A DNA stretch of 64,000 nt, from contig CM053162.1 in NCBI GenBank assembly GCA_028571685.1, positions 9,614,001-9,678,000 on the forward strand. Reading direction: 5' to 3'. Positions 21,661 through 32,579 of the stretch are shown piece after piece. The stretch's first letter is position 1. Each line of letters opens with the position of its first letter. Source of the stretch: Heterohyrax brucei (lineage: Eukaryota > Chordata > Mammalia > Hyracoidea > Procaviidae). The position numbers were made by a program, and so were the translations under genes. A model generated the notes under the pieces. That model saw only the letters and a program-made list of their open reading frames with translations, was not told the DNA's origin and did not search any database.

Positions 21661-22062
21661 CAATGGGTTTTCAGTAAATACTACTGTCTTCTTCATTGAC
21701 TTTCAGAGTAAGCTGGCACAAAACACAATATTGCCCAAAATGAAGATCATAATGCAAATAGTACCATTGGTTGACCAAGCTCTGACTTTCTCTGAACAGA
21801 TAAATAGATAAAACCACTGCTATTCAAATAAAAATTCTAATTCAAATAAATGTAGAGTGACAGTGAGGCTTTGGGAAAATAACCATCAACCTCAAGGAAA
21901 AGAGGCAAAGAAAAAAAAAGGCCGGCTTACCTTCAGTGTCCCTGACCTCCCTCCTGCTTCTTTTCATTTCTAAGGTCATTTTTTCCAGCCAGGCCTCTGA
22001 TTCCCTCCTCTTCTCCATCCTTTGAGCTCAGATGCTCGCTAAGTGGGCCTTGAACTGTGGCA
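21661..22062. other. Unrecognised DNA
   Basis: No coding or repeat signature was recognised apart from short A-rich tracts. Confidence 0.35.
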
Positions 22063-22260
22063 GATCAAACCGAACCAGCTGTCATAGAGTCAGTTTCAGT
22101 TCGATTCATGGCAACACCTTGTGTGTTGGAGCAGAGCTGTGCTCCAAAGAGACTTCAGTGGCTGATTCTAGATTGACAGGCCTTTCTTCTGAAGTGCCTC
22201 TGGGTGAACTCAAACCACCAACCTTCTGGTCAGCAGTCTAGTGCTAAACAGTGTGTCACG
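22063..22260 (-). mobile_element. AfroSINE, long-body variant
   Basis: Minus-strand copy with 'gttcgattcatggcaacacc', the 'gctgattctagattgacagg' body block and the terminal head complement 'gtcagcagtctagtgct'. Confidence 0.8.
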
Positions 22261-22299
22261 CCGAGGGGGTCCTTAAACTGAGGCCAGCCAAACTGAGGC

Positions 22300-22422
22300 G
22301 GTTGTCTCTTAATTGGGCTCCCACTCAAATACTTTCAACAGTTTCCAAATTTTTTCTAAATGAAGTGCAAATGTTTTAGCCTAGCCTTCAAAGTTTGTTC
22401 AAACCTATGTCACTTTGGCTGG
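22300..22422 (+). mobile_element. Short L2-like fragment
   Basis: The segment 'aaatgaagtgcaaatgtttt' followed by 'agcctagccttcaaagtttg' resembles the L2 3' region, like 2350-2400 on this window. Confidence 0.35.
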
Positions 22423-22861
22423 ACCATGATTCTCAACATGAATATGTGGTCACTACCATGATGGGATGTGCTGTGAGTAGCCAATCAACTGAAGGAGAGT
22501 TTCTTTGGGTATGTGGCCTGCATTTGCATATAAGGGAAAGTTCTGGATTTTTCTCTTTCTGGGTCTTGCTGCTGCCTCTGTTTGTCTGATCTCTGACTCT
22601 TGAGACTTCATCTAGCAGCTTACCTGCTGATCTTGGGATTCATCAATCTTCACAGCCTGTGAACAAGAGCCCTGCTCTCTGACCTGCCAATCTTGGATTC
22701 ACCAAACCCAGAAGTTACATGAATGAGGAGAAGCTTCTATCTTGATCCGCACACTTGGGATGTTGTAGACTATAATCACATGAGCTGTTCCTTTGACATA
22801 AATCTCTCTTTATTTGTACTGTTTACCGATTTTGCTTCTCTAGAGAACCCAGAATAAGACA
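22423..22861 (+). mobile_element. LTR-like element, family B
   Basis: It shares blocks with 44066-44595: 'gaccatgattctcaacatg' and 'accatgattctc' type openings, 'gagtagccaatcaactgaa', 'ggtatgtggcctgcatttgc', 'gatcttgggattcatcaatc', and 'ctctagagaacccagaata' at the end. A TATA-like and purine-rich 3' region is present. The LTR label is an inference. Confidence 0.5.
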
Positions 22862-23090
22862 GACATGTTATCAGGAGGGACCAATCCCTGGATAAGGACA
22901 TCATGCTTGGTAAAGTGGAGGAACAGCAAAAGAGTGAAAGATCCTCAGTGAGATAGACTGACACAGTGGCTGAAATGATGGGCTCAAACATAGCAACAAT
23001 TCGGAGGATGGCACAGGACTAGGAAATGTTTCATTCTGTTGTCACTGTGAGTCAGAACAAACTCTTTGGAACCTAACAACAGCAACAGTT
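22862..23090 (+). mobile_element. RTE LINE 3' end
   Basis: It matches the 3' end of the minus-strand RTE at 4636-4860 in reverse complement: 'ctggataaggacatcatgct', 'agtgagatagactgacacag', 'gtttcattctgttgtcactg', and the 'cctaacaacagcaaca' terminus. It is a 5'-truncated copy. Confidence 0.75.
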
Positions 23091-23401
23091 ATGTTGTTGA
23101 TTTGTCATAGTCCCCATATTTTCTATAAACTTGTTACTAGTTCTAAAGTCTTGATTAGAACGAGGTTCATTTTTTTTAGGCACAAAAGCGACCTTTGATG
23201 CTTTGTATTACATTACTTCACGAGGTACATATTTTGCCTATCTCACATTTAGAGATTGATGGATCTAGGTTGTGACCCCCATTATAATGTTTCTCATCAA
23301 CATTGCAACTAATAGTTTTAGTCTCATTCATGATTGTTGCCTAGATGAGTTATTTCATTAGAGGTTGAAAATGGCAATTTGAAAAAAAATTCTCTTATTT
23401 C
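23091..23401. other. Unrecognised AT-rich DNA, perhaps an old LINE
   Basis: AT-rich stretch with no frame or repeat that I can assign. Confidence 0.3.
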
Positions 23402-23553
23402 TTTGGAAACCGTGGTGGCATGGTGGTTAAGTGCTGTGGCTGCTAACTGAAAGGTCAGCAGTTTGAATGACTCCTTGGTAACTCGATAGGTCTATTCTTT
23501 TCTGTCCTATAGGGCTGTTATGAGCCAGAATCCACCCAACAGCAGCAGGTAAC
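23402..23553 (+). mobile_element. AfroSINE, short form
   Basis: It begins 'tttggaaaccgtggtggcat', includes 'ggtcagcagtttgaatgact', and ends with 'gagccagaatccacccaac'. Some central bases are missing. Confidence 0.85.
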
Positions 23554-23911
23554 AGGTATCATTTCTTCTGCATTTAATAGTTGGAATTGCTCAATACAGG
23601 ACCAACTTTCATCAACTATTTAGAATAAAATATACTTTGCATAGGAAATTAGTTTTCAGAGTAATAAATTAGGACTCTAGCAAACTCCAGTGGAGATGAA
23701 TTAGGTTTGTGTTTTTTGTTTTGTTCTGCTTTTAAGTATCATTATAAATCTGTGGTTTTATGTACTTGACAAGTTCCCATCTATTGTGTTTATTATCCTT
23801 TTTGATGCGTAAATTGCCTATTTTTGGCCAGCAGGAGCACTTGAAAGCTGTTTCTGTAGGTTTCTTTCCCTTTCTATAGTCTAAAATAGGTTGCATAAGA
23901 AAAGGATTGTA

Positions 23912-25060
23912 AACTATGGTATATATACTCAATGGAGCACTATGCAATGATAAAGAATAACGATGATTCCAGGAAACATCTCATAACCTGGTTTCAACTG
24001 GAAGACATTATGTTGAGTGAAAGTAGTCAGAGACAAAAGGACAAATATTGTATGAGCCCCCTATGATAAGATCTCAAAAACAGACTTGTATATAGAAAAA
24101 GTCTCTTTGATGGCTGCAAGGGACGGGACGGGGGAGGGCAAGGAGGGGAGCATTTAGATTAGACAATTGGTAGAAATTTGGTTGGGTGAAATCGGTGATA
24201 GCACACATTAGAAACAAGAACAATATTAAGTGGACTTCAGCATAACTTGAATACTTCTTCCATTTTAACCCAATATTGCAAGGACAGAGTAGCTGGGGCA
24301 GGGGGCAGGAGACCATACTCCTAGGCGAAATTGAGGCCAATTGGCACAACTAGCATTTTGCTAAGAGGGCTCTCTGTGCCCCACATTGGTGAGTGGCATC
24401 TGGGGTCTTAAAAGCTGCCAAGCTGCCATCTGAGGGCACAACAAATGGTCCCAATTCAGCAGGAACGGATGCTCACCGAGGACCAAAATGACATGGGGTA
24501 AAGACAACCCGGAAGATACAGAGACCTACATGAGTGGGTGCCTACATAGACTTGGGACCAGAAGAAACAGATGATGCCCGGCCACCACCAGTGATAGCCC
24601 CAATGGAGCTCACTAAGTTGACTCTCACTGGCAACACAAGAATAAAAAGGGGTGCACCCTGATATCTCCACTGAAAGACTGCAATTGATGGTTCAGCGGC
24701 TTCGGGGTTCCCCTGGGAGCTTGGCCCCTAGCCCTGATGCTGTCCTTGCCCATAAATCATAACGAAGTTCCACAATTTGGACACAAATGGATTGGACTTG
24801 GCGATGCAGAGTGACCATATATTGGACATACTTTATGGTTCCATGCATCTATAGGATATCATCCTGCTGACCTCTGGCTGGAGGAAGGAGAGTGGGTGGA
24901 GAGGAGGGGAAAGGAGACTGTTGGGAGGATGGGACATGTATGGAGCAGAGAGGAATAGTGTGCAGTCACCGAACAGGGAGAGCAGTGGAAGCTGCATATA
25001 GGTGAGCATGTAAATTTATACGGGAATGTACATTTCACTCAGTCATAATAAAAAAAGAAA
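23912..25060 (+). mobile_element. Younger L1, 5'-truncated 3' end
   Basis: It carries the final ORF2 codons, then the complete young-lineage 3' UTR with its G-rich tract near 24119-24150 and an A-rich tail. A perfect 15 bp target-site duplication, 'aagaaaaggattgta', lies at 23897-23911 and 25061-25075. It is among the clearest L1 insertions in the window. Confidence 0.93.
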
Positions 25061-25075
25061 AAGAAAAGGATTGTA

Positions 25076-25359
25076 TGTTTGTTAACGGTTTTTTAAAACT
25101 TCTCCGTAAAACCACCTGAGCCTAGTGACTTTGGAACACAGTTTGTAATTCCTCCTAGTCACAAAAGCCTGGAAGCAAGCAAAGAAGGTGGAGCACTATC
25201 ACCCCCTGCATCATGGGGCTCTCTCTTCCCTTTGAGCAGCTCCCGTACCACATGTGGCCAAGGACTTTTGATGCAGTGAAAATAACAGTGGCAATCTGAA
25301 TGTTACATTTTCGCAAAACTTAATTCCTTTCCTACTTTTTTTCTTTTAATTTTTTAGGG
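25076..25359. other. Unrecognised DNA
   Basis: No coding or repeat signature was recognised. Confidence 0.35.
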
Positions 25360-25442
25360 TAATTACAGGCGTTAAATTAGATGATATATGTAAATACCCC
25401 TCACAGGGACTGGCACTCAGTGAATGAAAACCTTTATTATGG
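25360..25442 (+). mobile_element. MIR SINE 3' fragment
   Basis: The segment 'gttaaattagatgatatatg' followed by 'gggactggcactcagtgaat' is the conserved MIR 3' layout. Confidence 0.6.
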
Positions 25443-25549
25443 ACAGGGGTCTATGGCAGACAAGAAACTCAAATTACTGACCTAAAAAGACATTTATTTC
25501 TGAGTTGTAATGAAGGTAGAGAACTTCTGTTTTTTTTTACTTTGTCTTG

Positions 25550-26035
25550 GTCCTGTTTTTGTAGCATTGGCACCCAGATTTTCTTGGAGAGTCACCACCC
25601 TCTTCCATTCCTAGTTTAGAGACACTGGTTGGTGGATTTGACCCCGCAATCCATCTTCAGGGATTGAACACGTGACCTTGACCCAGCCTATCAGCATACT
25701 CCATACAGTCAAGCTATTATATTTGGCTCAGGATGAGTACCATGACCCAAGATAATCCAATGAGACTTGATTTGAGAATATTACTAGAGCTATGAGCCTC
25801 TACCTGCTGGCTGTGGCATTGCCACCAGGAGAGGAGATGCTGTCTGAGAATGTGCCAACATAAGAAAGAGTCAAAATATGACGAACCTGAAACCAAGTGC
25901 TCAAGATGTGTCCTGAGCCCTTGAATCTAGCCATGTTAACATAGTTCCACCAGGACTTTTCAGTTATCTGAGCCAATAAAAAGTTTTGCTTAAGACAGTT
26001 TGAGCTAGATTTTCTGTTACTGTCATTCAAAGGAG
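25550..26035 (+). mobile_element. MaLR-type LTR remnant (MLT-like)
   Basis: The 3' part reads 'acttttcagttatctgagcc' then 'aataaaaagttttgcttaag' then 'tttctgttactgtcattcaa', the typical end of an old mammalian MaLR LTR with its polyadenylation signal. The 5' boundary is approximate. Confidence 0.55.
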
Positions 26036-26210
26036 TCCCGAAGATGATTTTTTTTAAAAAAAGAGAACAAAGGCAATTTTGCCAGTAGTAAACATTAAAC
26101 CAGCCAATCCACTAAAGAGATCACAAAGACAGAAAGGAATCTAATCCTCTTTGTAGCCAAGTGGATGCAACTCAGTTCATACATGTTTCAAGATAAATGA
26201 TAGATCATTA

Positions 26211-26395
26211 AATCCAGTTGTCATTTAGTTGATTCCAATTCATGACAACCCGATGTGTATCACAGTAAAACTATTCCATAGGGTTTTCAACGGCTGATTT
26301 TTTGGAAGTAGATCATCAGGCCTATTTTCCAAGGTGGTTTTGGGTAGACTGGAACATCAAATCTTTTGGTTAATAACTGTTGCATTACCTAGGGA
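26211..26395 (-). mobile_element. AfroSINE, long-body variant
   Basis: Minus-strand copy with 'cagttgtcatttagttgatt', the body block 'ggttttcaacggctgatttt', and a degraded head. Confidence 0.78.
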
Positions 26396-27640
26396 TCTGG
26401 AGAGGATTTTGAGGGAATCTCTTCTATTTTAGTATCCAGCTTACTGTGTAGTCAGAAGAGCTGTTTGCTTTTCTGATGTATTTCCTAAACTTATTAGAGT
26501 GGAGAAATCCCATGAACAAGTATTTAGACTTGATGGATAATGGAAAATGCTGAGGCATTACCATTCTCTGGAGATTATAAAGCTCAAGTTCTTTCAAGCT
26601 AAATGGGTTCTTTTTACTCAGGGTGGTGAGGAGCTGATATTCAAGCAGGTCTCTGTTTCTGTCTCCAAATTGTAGAGAAAGGTTGTCATTAAGGGAAATG
26701 CAACACTTAAAAGCTGTTGAGTATGAGAATGACAAGCTCAACTGGTATGCGGTACTATGCAGCTGAGATGATGACTCTTCAAGTAATGGGCCATCATGAT
26801 ACAACTGTCTCTTTCAAGATCAGAGTGCTAATATATAATGCACAATCAGAGGGCATTGTACCGTGCAGTAACTTATCAGCCAGCGTTAATTCTTTACGTC
26901 CTAGAAATAAAATAGTTCCTGGTCTCCGATAGCTACAATTTGAGTCTTTTAATTTGCAGATATAGACCACAGGAGAGATTTCTACTTGGGAAGAATCCAA
27001 AAGAAAACAAGTCCTGCTGGAATTCATTATTAGAGCAAAACCAGCACTTAGTAGCTTGAGGGACTGAGGTGTTGTTGGAGGTGGAGGTTGACCTCCCATG
27101 CTTCCCATCAAGAGTCTCATTCAAGTGAATTAGTCAAATCTGGCTGAAGTAGCAGCTGGTCGTGGTGACAGACATCCTAGAACGGACACGTCCCTGTGTG
27201 ATTGCCCAGTGAATACCAAATGGCTTGGGTCATTTTATTCAAATCTGGAGGACTTGGCTGCCAAGATACATGCTCTGTGGATGAACTCATTTTGCTTTAG
27301 TCCCACATGGCTGCCAAAATGTGAGCAGCTCAAGCGTCAAGGGACATAGGAGAGATCAGAGGGCTCCAAGGGAGATTGGATTACTGTTTGATCAGAGTGA
27401 GTAGAAGACTCTGGGACACATTGATGTGATATTCTAACCATCTTGGCCAGCAGCTGAGAACTGTCACCAGGGCTGTGGTGAGCCAGCTGCCCTGTGTAAG
27501 CACTGCAGAGCAAGCCTAACTGGGCAAGAGAAAATGGCAACATTTACAAATTAAATAAATAAATTCACCCATCTCCCCACCAAATGGAAAACAAAGCACT
27601 TCCTTGGGCTCCAGTTGCCCAAACAGGTATCTACAATGTT
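26396..27640. other. Repeat-poor island without a recognised gene
   Basis: About 1.2 kb free of the repeats that crowd the rest of the window. The minus frames 26424-26804 (126 residues) and 26794-27120 (108 residues) overlap each other and have no recognisable domain. It may be unique sequence, a decayed old element or regulatory DNA. Confidence 0.35.
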
Positions 27641-27659
27641 ATCCACTTTTCTGCTTTGT

Positions 27660-27860
27660 AGAGCATGTGTCCATCAGTCTTTCAATTACATTTATTACGA
27701 GCCTTATAAATGTCGGGGGCTGTGCTAGCTGCTGCAGATACGAAGAAAACAGGTACTTCCCCCTGAGGACTTCACCATCTAGTAAATAATTACAACAAAT
27801 AAATGCCATAGGAACTGAGATAAAGAGCACGAATACAAAAGCTCAGAAGACAGACACCAG
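27660..27860 (+). mobile_element. Ancient mammal-wide repeat fragment
   Basis: The segment 'acatttattacgagccttat', then 'gctgtgctagctgctgcaga' and 'gaggacttcaccatctagt', has the same family layout as 11800-12175. Confidence 0.45.
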
Positions 27861-28361
27861 GTCATGTAAGCCAGTATGTGAATGTCAGTTTATGAATATG
27901 TTCAATCACTCTTCAAATGCTGTATCTTTCACTACACCCACAAGTTTTCTTTTAGCCAAACCCCATATCCATGACCCTGTTGTGGTAAAAGTATCCCCAT
28001 GCCATTCAGGTCTGTTAATAATTTAATGTTCATATTCTTCTCTGTGTATGTGCTCTACATACATTTTCATATCCTAGTTATCCTGTTTTTGACTGTGTTG
28101 TTTAATCTGATTACCGGAATATGACATTAAGAGATCAGAGCTTTAATTTTGCGGGCCTTTTAATTTCATTTGGAATAAGAATAAAGCCCATGACCAAAAG
28201 TTTACCCATCCATCTGAGCCAGAGGCTTAGCAAGTGTCTACTGTGTCCTTGACTGTTATAGACCATAGCAAGAGATCATAGATGGTTTGACTCCATTCAC
28301 AGTAGTCTTCATGACTAAAAACGTCATCAGTAGGACAACAGCCTTTCAGTAGTTTAATCAA
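27861..28361. other. Unrecognised DNA
   Basis: No gene or nameable repeat was seen. Confidence 0.35.
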
Positions 28362-28545
28362 ACAAAATCAGCTGCTGTAAAATTGATCATATGTGTGTTG
28401 GAGTACACCTGTGCTCCATATAATTTTTTCCAAGGGCTGATTTGTCATAAGATTGCCAGGCCTTTCTCCCTGGGTACCTCCAGATAGACTCAAACTTCCA
28501 ACCTTTCAGTAAGCAGCCTAACATATTAACTGTTTGCACCATGCA
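28362..28545 (-). mobile_element. AfroSINE, long-body variant
   Basis: Minus-strand copy with 'tgttggagtacacctgtgct', 'ccaagggctgatttgtcata' and 'cttccaacctttcagtaagc'. Confidence 0.75.
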
Positions 28546-28577
28546 GTCAGTGGTATTATATCCATAAATAAGGATAA

Positions 28578-28782
28578 GGTCTCTGGGCAGTGCAAATGGT
28601 TTGTATGCTAGACTGCTAACCAAAAGGTTGGAGGAGGGTTGAGTCCACTCAGGATGCTTTGGAAAAAAAGTCTACCAATCCACTTTTGAGAAAGCAGCCA
28701 TTAAAAACTCTGTACAGCACAGTTCTATTTTGACACACATGGGGTTGCCATGAGTCTGAATTGACTCAATAGCAAGTATTTG
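28578..28782 (+). mobile_element. AfroSINE, long-body variant
   Basis: Plus-strand copy with 'gactgctaaccaaaaggttg', 'gagaaagcagccattaaaaa', 'gacacacatggggttgccat', and the 3' block 'gtctgaattgactcaatagc'. It ends directly in a GT repeat, which is probably an expanded SINE tail. Confidence 0.88.
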
Positions 28783-28801
28783 GTGTGTGTGTGTGTGTGT
28801 A
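28783..28801. repeat. (GT)n microsatellite at SINE tail
   Basis: About nine GT units are attached to the 3' end of the upstream SINE. Confidence 0.85.
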
Positions 28802-28889
28802 ACATTTTGCAATCTCTTGGGAACAAGAGAAACAATGCACAATCCTATGTGCATAGTCCCAGATGCTGGTAAGGCACACTCCTTTATTT

Positions 28890-29060
28890 CTTCCATGTCA
28901 GTACACAAACATCATCTCCTCAGAAAGACTTACCCTGACTACCACTAGGATGTACACTTGGAGGGATTTTTGTCTATTTTGCTTACTACTGAATCCTCAG
29001 TTCCTACGATAGTGCCTGCCATATGGTAGAAGCTCAATAATTTTTACTGAATACTAAGGA
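28890..29060 (+). mobile_element. L2 LINE 3' end
   Basis: The segment 'ctcctcagaaagacttaccc' is followed by 'actgaatcctcagttcctac', 'gatagtgcctgccatatggt' and 'agaagctcaataatttttac', which is the L2 terminus. Confidence 0.72.
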
Positions 29061-29430
29061 GTTAAGTAATCAAGTTCTTGTTAATTCTTCTATTGTTTCG
29101 TTTAATTTACCAAAGAGGCAATATGCTGACATAGTTCAACATATTGTTTTTAATGTAGCAATATTTATAATGAAAAGTCTTGGTCTCACCCCATTCCCTA
29201 CCCATCCAGTTCCAAAGTCATCCACAGTGACTCCCATAACCATTGCTATTAGTTTCTTATTTATCCTTTCAGATTTGATTTATGCAAATCAAATACAAAT
29301 GTATTTTTTATTTTATTATACAAAAGATAAAATACTACACCCTCTGGTTTTTGTTTGCTTGTTGGTTTTGTTTGCTTGTTGGTTTTATTCTGTTGTTCTT
29401 AAGAATATATGCAGGAAAAAAAAAACATTA

Positions 29431-29512
29431 TAGTCATAGTGACCCTATAGGACAGGCTAGAACTGTCCCCAGAGTTTCCAAGGAACATCTCACTGATTTC
29501 ACCTAACAACGT
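29431..29512 (-). mobile_element. AfroSINE fragment
   Basis: The segment 'agtcatagtgaccctatagg' followed by 'cccagagtttccaaggaaca' is the minus-strand SINE body. The head is missing. Confidence 0.65.
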
Positions 29513-29661
29513 AACTTGGAGATTCTTCAACTGTTTCCATAGTTTCAGTTGGTCACCTTGTATGGAAGGTTCCATAATTTATGTAGCTGTCCCATATGGA
29601 CAGACATTTTTGTCATGCTCAGTATTTTGTTACTAAAAACAGCTCTATGTACGACATAACC

Positions 29662-29803
29662 TGTTGCCGCCAAATTGACTGTGACTCACAGAGACTCTGT
29701 GAGACAGACTAGAACTAACCCCATACAATTTCCAAAGATTTGAATTGCCAGCCTTTTGATTAACAGCCAAAGGCTTAACCACTTTGCCACCAGGACCCCA
29801 CAT
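29662..29803 (-). mobile_element. AfroSINE, short form
   Basis: Minus-strand copy from 'ttgccgccaaattgactgtg' to 'accactttgccaccaggacc', with a small internal deletion. Confidence 0.82.
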
Positions 29804-30211
29804 GCCACATGATAGGATGAATTTTCAGAAACGAGATTGCTGGATCAAAAAGTCTATGCACTGATAATTTTATGTCTGACTCAATGGCACGTGGCTGGCT
29901 TATATTGCCAAAATGCCCTTCAAAAGGTTTATACAAATTTATATCAGCAATAGATGAAAATGCTTGTTTCCCCGCAACCTCACCAGCAGAATGTTGTTAA
30001 ACTTGGATTTTTGCTAAGCTTATGGGTAAAAAACAATGTCTCAAAATCATATTAATTTGCATTTCTCCTGTGAGTGAGGTAGAACATGCCTTTGTTTCTA
30101 TGAATAGGCTATTTGTATCTTACGTTTCCATCAGACTGATAATCTTCTTCTACTTGGTTTATAAATGCACGTAACATGTAACGAGATTAGTCTTTTCTCT
30201 GTACTATGGTT

Positions 30212-30305
30212 GAAGCTCCTATAAAGATCAAACCCTGTGGAGTAGTTCTACTCTGTCCTACTGGTTTGCTTAATTGGAATGAACTCACTGGCACACAAAA
30301 CAACC
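30212..30305 (+). mobile_element. AfroSINE 3' half
   Basis: The segment 'gtggagtagttctactctgt' followed by 'attggaatgaactcactggc' is the SINE 3' half on the plus strand. Confidence 0.6.
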
Positions 30306-30420
30306 GTTTATCCTACATCAGTTGTTCAATAGCCCATCTTTTCCCACTGATTTGTAAAGCCAACTTTACATGATACTGCTTTCTCAATTTTAATGATAAT
30401 AAGCCTTATCATTATTTGAA

Positions 30421-30649
30421 TGATAAGACTAAATTACACTTTGTAGTTTAGAAACAGCTTCCCTGTGCCTGCTCATTTGATTCTTTAGCCTGATATAGTA
30501 GGCTTGGTAGTCTGTAATCTCTCTATTATTTTTCAGTCCAGCATACCTTCCCATGCCCTGCTTCCTGAATCCATTAGAGAATTCTCCCTTTAAGCCATGT
30601 GATCCTAGTAAGACAGTTGTCAAGTGCAGAGGACTAGCCAAGTTACAGG
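30421..30649. other. Unrecognised DNA
   Basis: No assignable feature. Confidence 0.3.
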
Positions 30650-31218
30650 AATATATGTATGAGGACTGACAAGTTCACTAGTTCATTTTAGGAAAAATGG
30701 AACATTACTGATTGTTGAATATCACCATGACCACCTTCGAAGTACTCTCGTTAGGAAGGTGCACCAATGCCGGTACCTAGTCCACCCTTCAAAGCAATTT
30801 TGGAACTCTTTTTCTGGAATGGCCATCAGAGCTGTCATCGTATCACCCTAGATGTCCTGAATGTCATCAAAATGTCTTCCTTTCAATATCCACTTTATCT
30901 TCAGGGAAAGAAAGAAGTTATTGGGGACCAGATCAGATGAGTAGGAAGGGTGTTCCAATACAGGCATTCATTTACTGGCTAAAAACTCCCTCACAGAAAA
31001 CTATACAGTTAAGTTTGTGAACTTGCCACCCTACCGCTGTGCACAATGGCCATTCTAGAAAGATTTCCACAATTGCTTTGAAAGGTTGACTAGACGCTGG
31101 TATCTGTGCAGAGCTTCCCAAACGGAGTTCTTCAAAGGTGGCCATAGTGATATTCAGCGATGAGATATGTAGCACTCAGAACAATTAAGTTCATGGACTT
31201 CATTGTTAGACCCCGTAT
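30650..31218. mobile_element. Mariner-like DNA transposon remnant with inverted duplicated transposase C-terminus
   Basis: On the minus strand, 30690-31000 translates to a mariner-type transposase C-terminus: Arg-Glu-Phe-Leu-Ala, then Ser-Ser-Asp-Leu-Val-Pro-Asn-Asn-Phe-Phe-Leu, Leu-Lys-Gly, Phe-Gln-Asn-Cys-Phe-Glu-Gly-Trp, and Tyr-Phe-Glu-Gly-Gly-His. On the plus strand, 31040-31180 translates to the same end: Phe-His-Asn-Cys-Phe-Glu, Arg-Arg-Trp, Phe-Phe-Lys-Gly-Gly-His-Ser-Asp-Ile-Gln. The outer ends are similar to each other in inverse ('tatgaggactgacaagttca' on the left; complement of 'tgaagtccatgaac...' on the right), consistent with terminal inverted repeats. Many stops make it inactive. 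Confidence 0.65.
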
Positions 31219-31560
31219 AACCCAAGCCAGCCAATCACTTCATCACACAGAAGTTGGCTAAGGATTGGATACCTGTCCTGACTGAAGCAATATAATCTTC
31301 CCCAGGAATAATGTTTCAGTGAGTCAGGGGAAAAAAAAGTCACTGCTGGAATTAAGTTGGGAAATAAGTTTCTCAAGCCTTCTTGTCTAATATGTAAATT
31401 AAAACTGTCTGAAAATAAAGCCAAACCAAAACAAGCAAAACCAAGAAAGCCCTGATAACATCCATTGATTCTCTTGATATCCAGTTATGAAAATCTATTA
31501 TTTTTTGCTTTATCCAAGTGCAATATGGGTTCTTGTAATCTACAATCAAAAGCACTGTAA
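31219..31560. other. Unrecognised DNA
   Basis: No gene or repeat could be assigned. The minus frames here are short. Confidence 0.3.
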
Positions 31561-31625
31561 CTGGCTTCAATGCATATTATGTTCCCGTATTACAGACAAA
31601 GAAACAGAGGCTTTCACAGGTTACA
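31561..31625 (-). mobile_element. MIR SINE fragment
   Basis: The segment 'ttcccgtattacagacaaag' followed by 'aaacagaggctttcacaggt' is the complement of the MIR core region. Confidence 0.55.
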
Positions 31626-32061
31626 CCCACTCACGATGATAACTTGTTTCTCATTCTTAGCTCTTATGTTTTGGTACCCATATTTTTAGCACTGGCAGTC
31701 CCCTACTTTGTGCACTGCATCCCCAGTAAGAGTCTCTCATGATGACTAGGAAAAAGGGTCATGCAAAAGTATGGAGGCTATTTATTACCTTCTGAAATAG
31801 CCAAGATCTTAAATTAGGTCTGTTCTATTCCTGCTCATCAGCTTTTCTCTTGCTGTAGCAAAGGTGAAAATCACCCTCATCTGATGGTCAAGATCTTGGC
31901 TTTACCCCCAGTGTCTTTGGCTGGGGAGGTTAAAAAAAAGGTCGTTTTCTGGTGAGGTCACAGCTCAAATCTACCCCAGAGCTTCTTTTCACATTGACAG
32001 GAGAAATTTGCTTTGGGGATACACTCATACTTATTATCTAGATTTGATTGTACCTCAAAAA
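31626..32061. other. Unrecognised DNA
   Basis: No feature that I can support. Confidence 0.3.
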
Positions 32062-32215
32062 TAGAAAAATATCCCAGACCTCAACTCACAGCAACCTCAA
32101 GCAGAACAGAACAAACCCTGTCCAGTCCTCTGCCATCCCTATGATCTGTTTTGGACCAGATTATTGTGATTCATAGGGTTTTCACTGGCTAATTTTCAGT
32201 TACCCAGTTAAACAT
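32062..32215 (-). mobile_element. SINE/RTE-related fragment
   Basis: The left part ('tcaactcacagcaacctcaa', 'tccagtcctctgccatccct') resembles the RTE 3' end complement, while the right part ('catagggttttcactggcta') resembles the long-body SINE. It may be a SINE variant carrying more RTE tail, or two abutting fragments. Confidence 0.5.
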
Positions 32216-32579
32216 TTTTCTTTTAACTTGAGACAGAAAAGTCTTTTAAAACACAAATAGTGACTCAAAGGATCGGCCATCTGCATCTTGGTATGAATTT
32301 GTTTATCAAATTATTTCTTTGAAGCATATTTTCACTGAGGGGCTAGGGAGTAAACAGAATAAACACAGGGAGAGAAAGAAATTGAAAGGAGAGGCAGTAG
32401 GTACTAAAGATGGAGAAAGAGTGCAGAAAATAGAGAGACGGAGATCATAACTAAGGCTGCATCCCTAGGTCCTGAGAGATTACTGACATCCAGTTCTGTA
32501 CCACAGTCACAGGTGCGACAGGCTGATGCAGCAGCTGCTGCTGAAGGTTCTCTGAGCTCAGAGGGGAGGCTCTGATATA

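Larger units (their letters stand above)
29160..30420 (-). mobile_element. Old L1 (L1M-type), ORF2 C-terminal part, with SINE insertions
   Basis: The minus strand carries the complement of the L1 ORF2 end. Blocks seen on the plus strand include 'gagattgctggatcaaaaag', 'tatattgccaaaatgccctt', 'ttaatttgcatttctcctgt' and 'gtgaggtagaacatgccttt'. It is strongly diverged. SINE pieces interrupt it at 29431-29512, 29662-29803 and perhaps 30212-30305. Confidence 0.65.

Noticed and set aside
26424..27120. Two overlapping minus frames of 126 and 108 residues
   Set aside because: No known motif, mutually overlapping, and nothing to suggest coding constraint.
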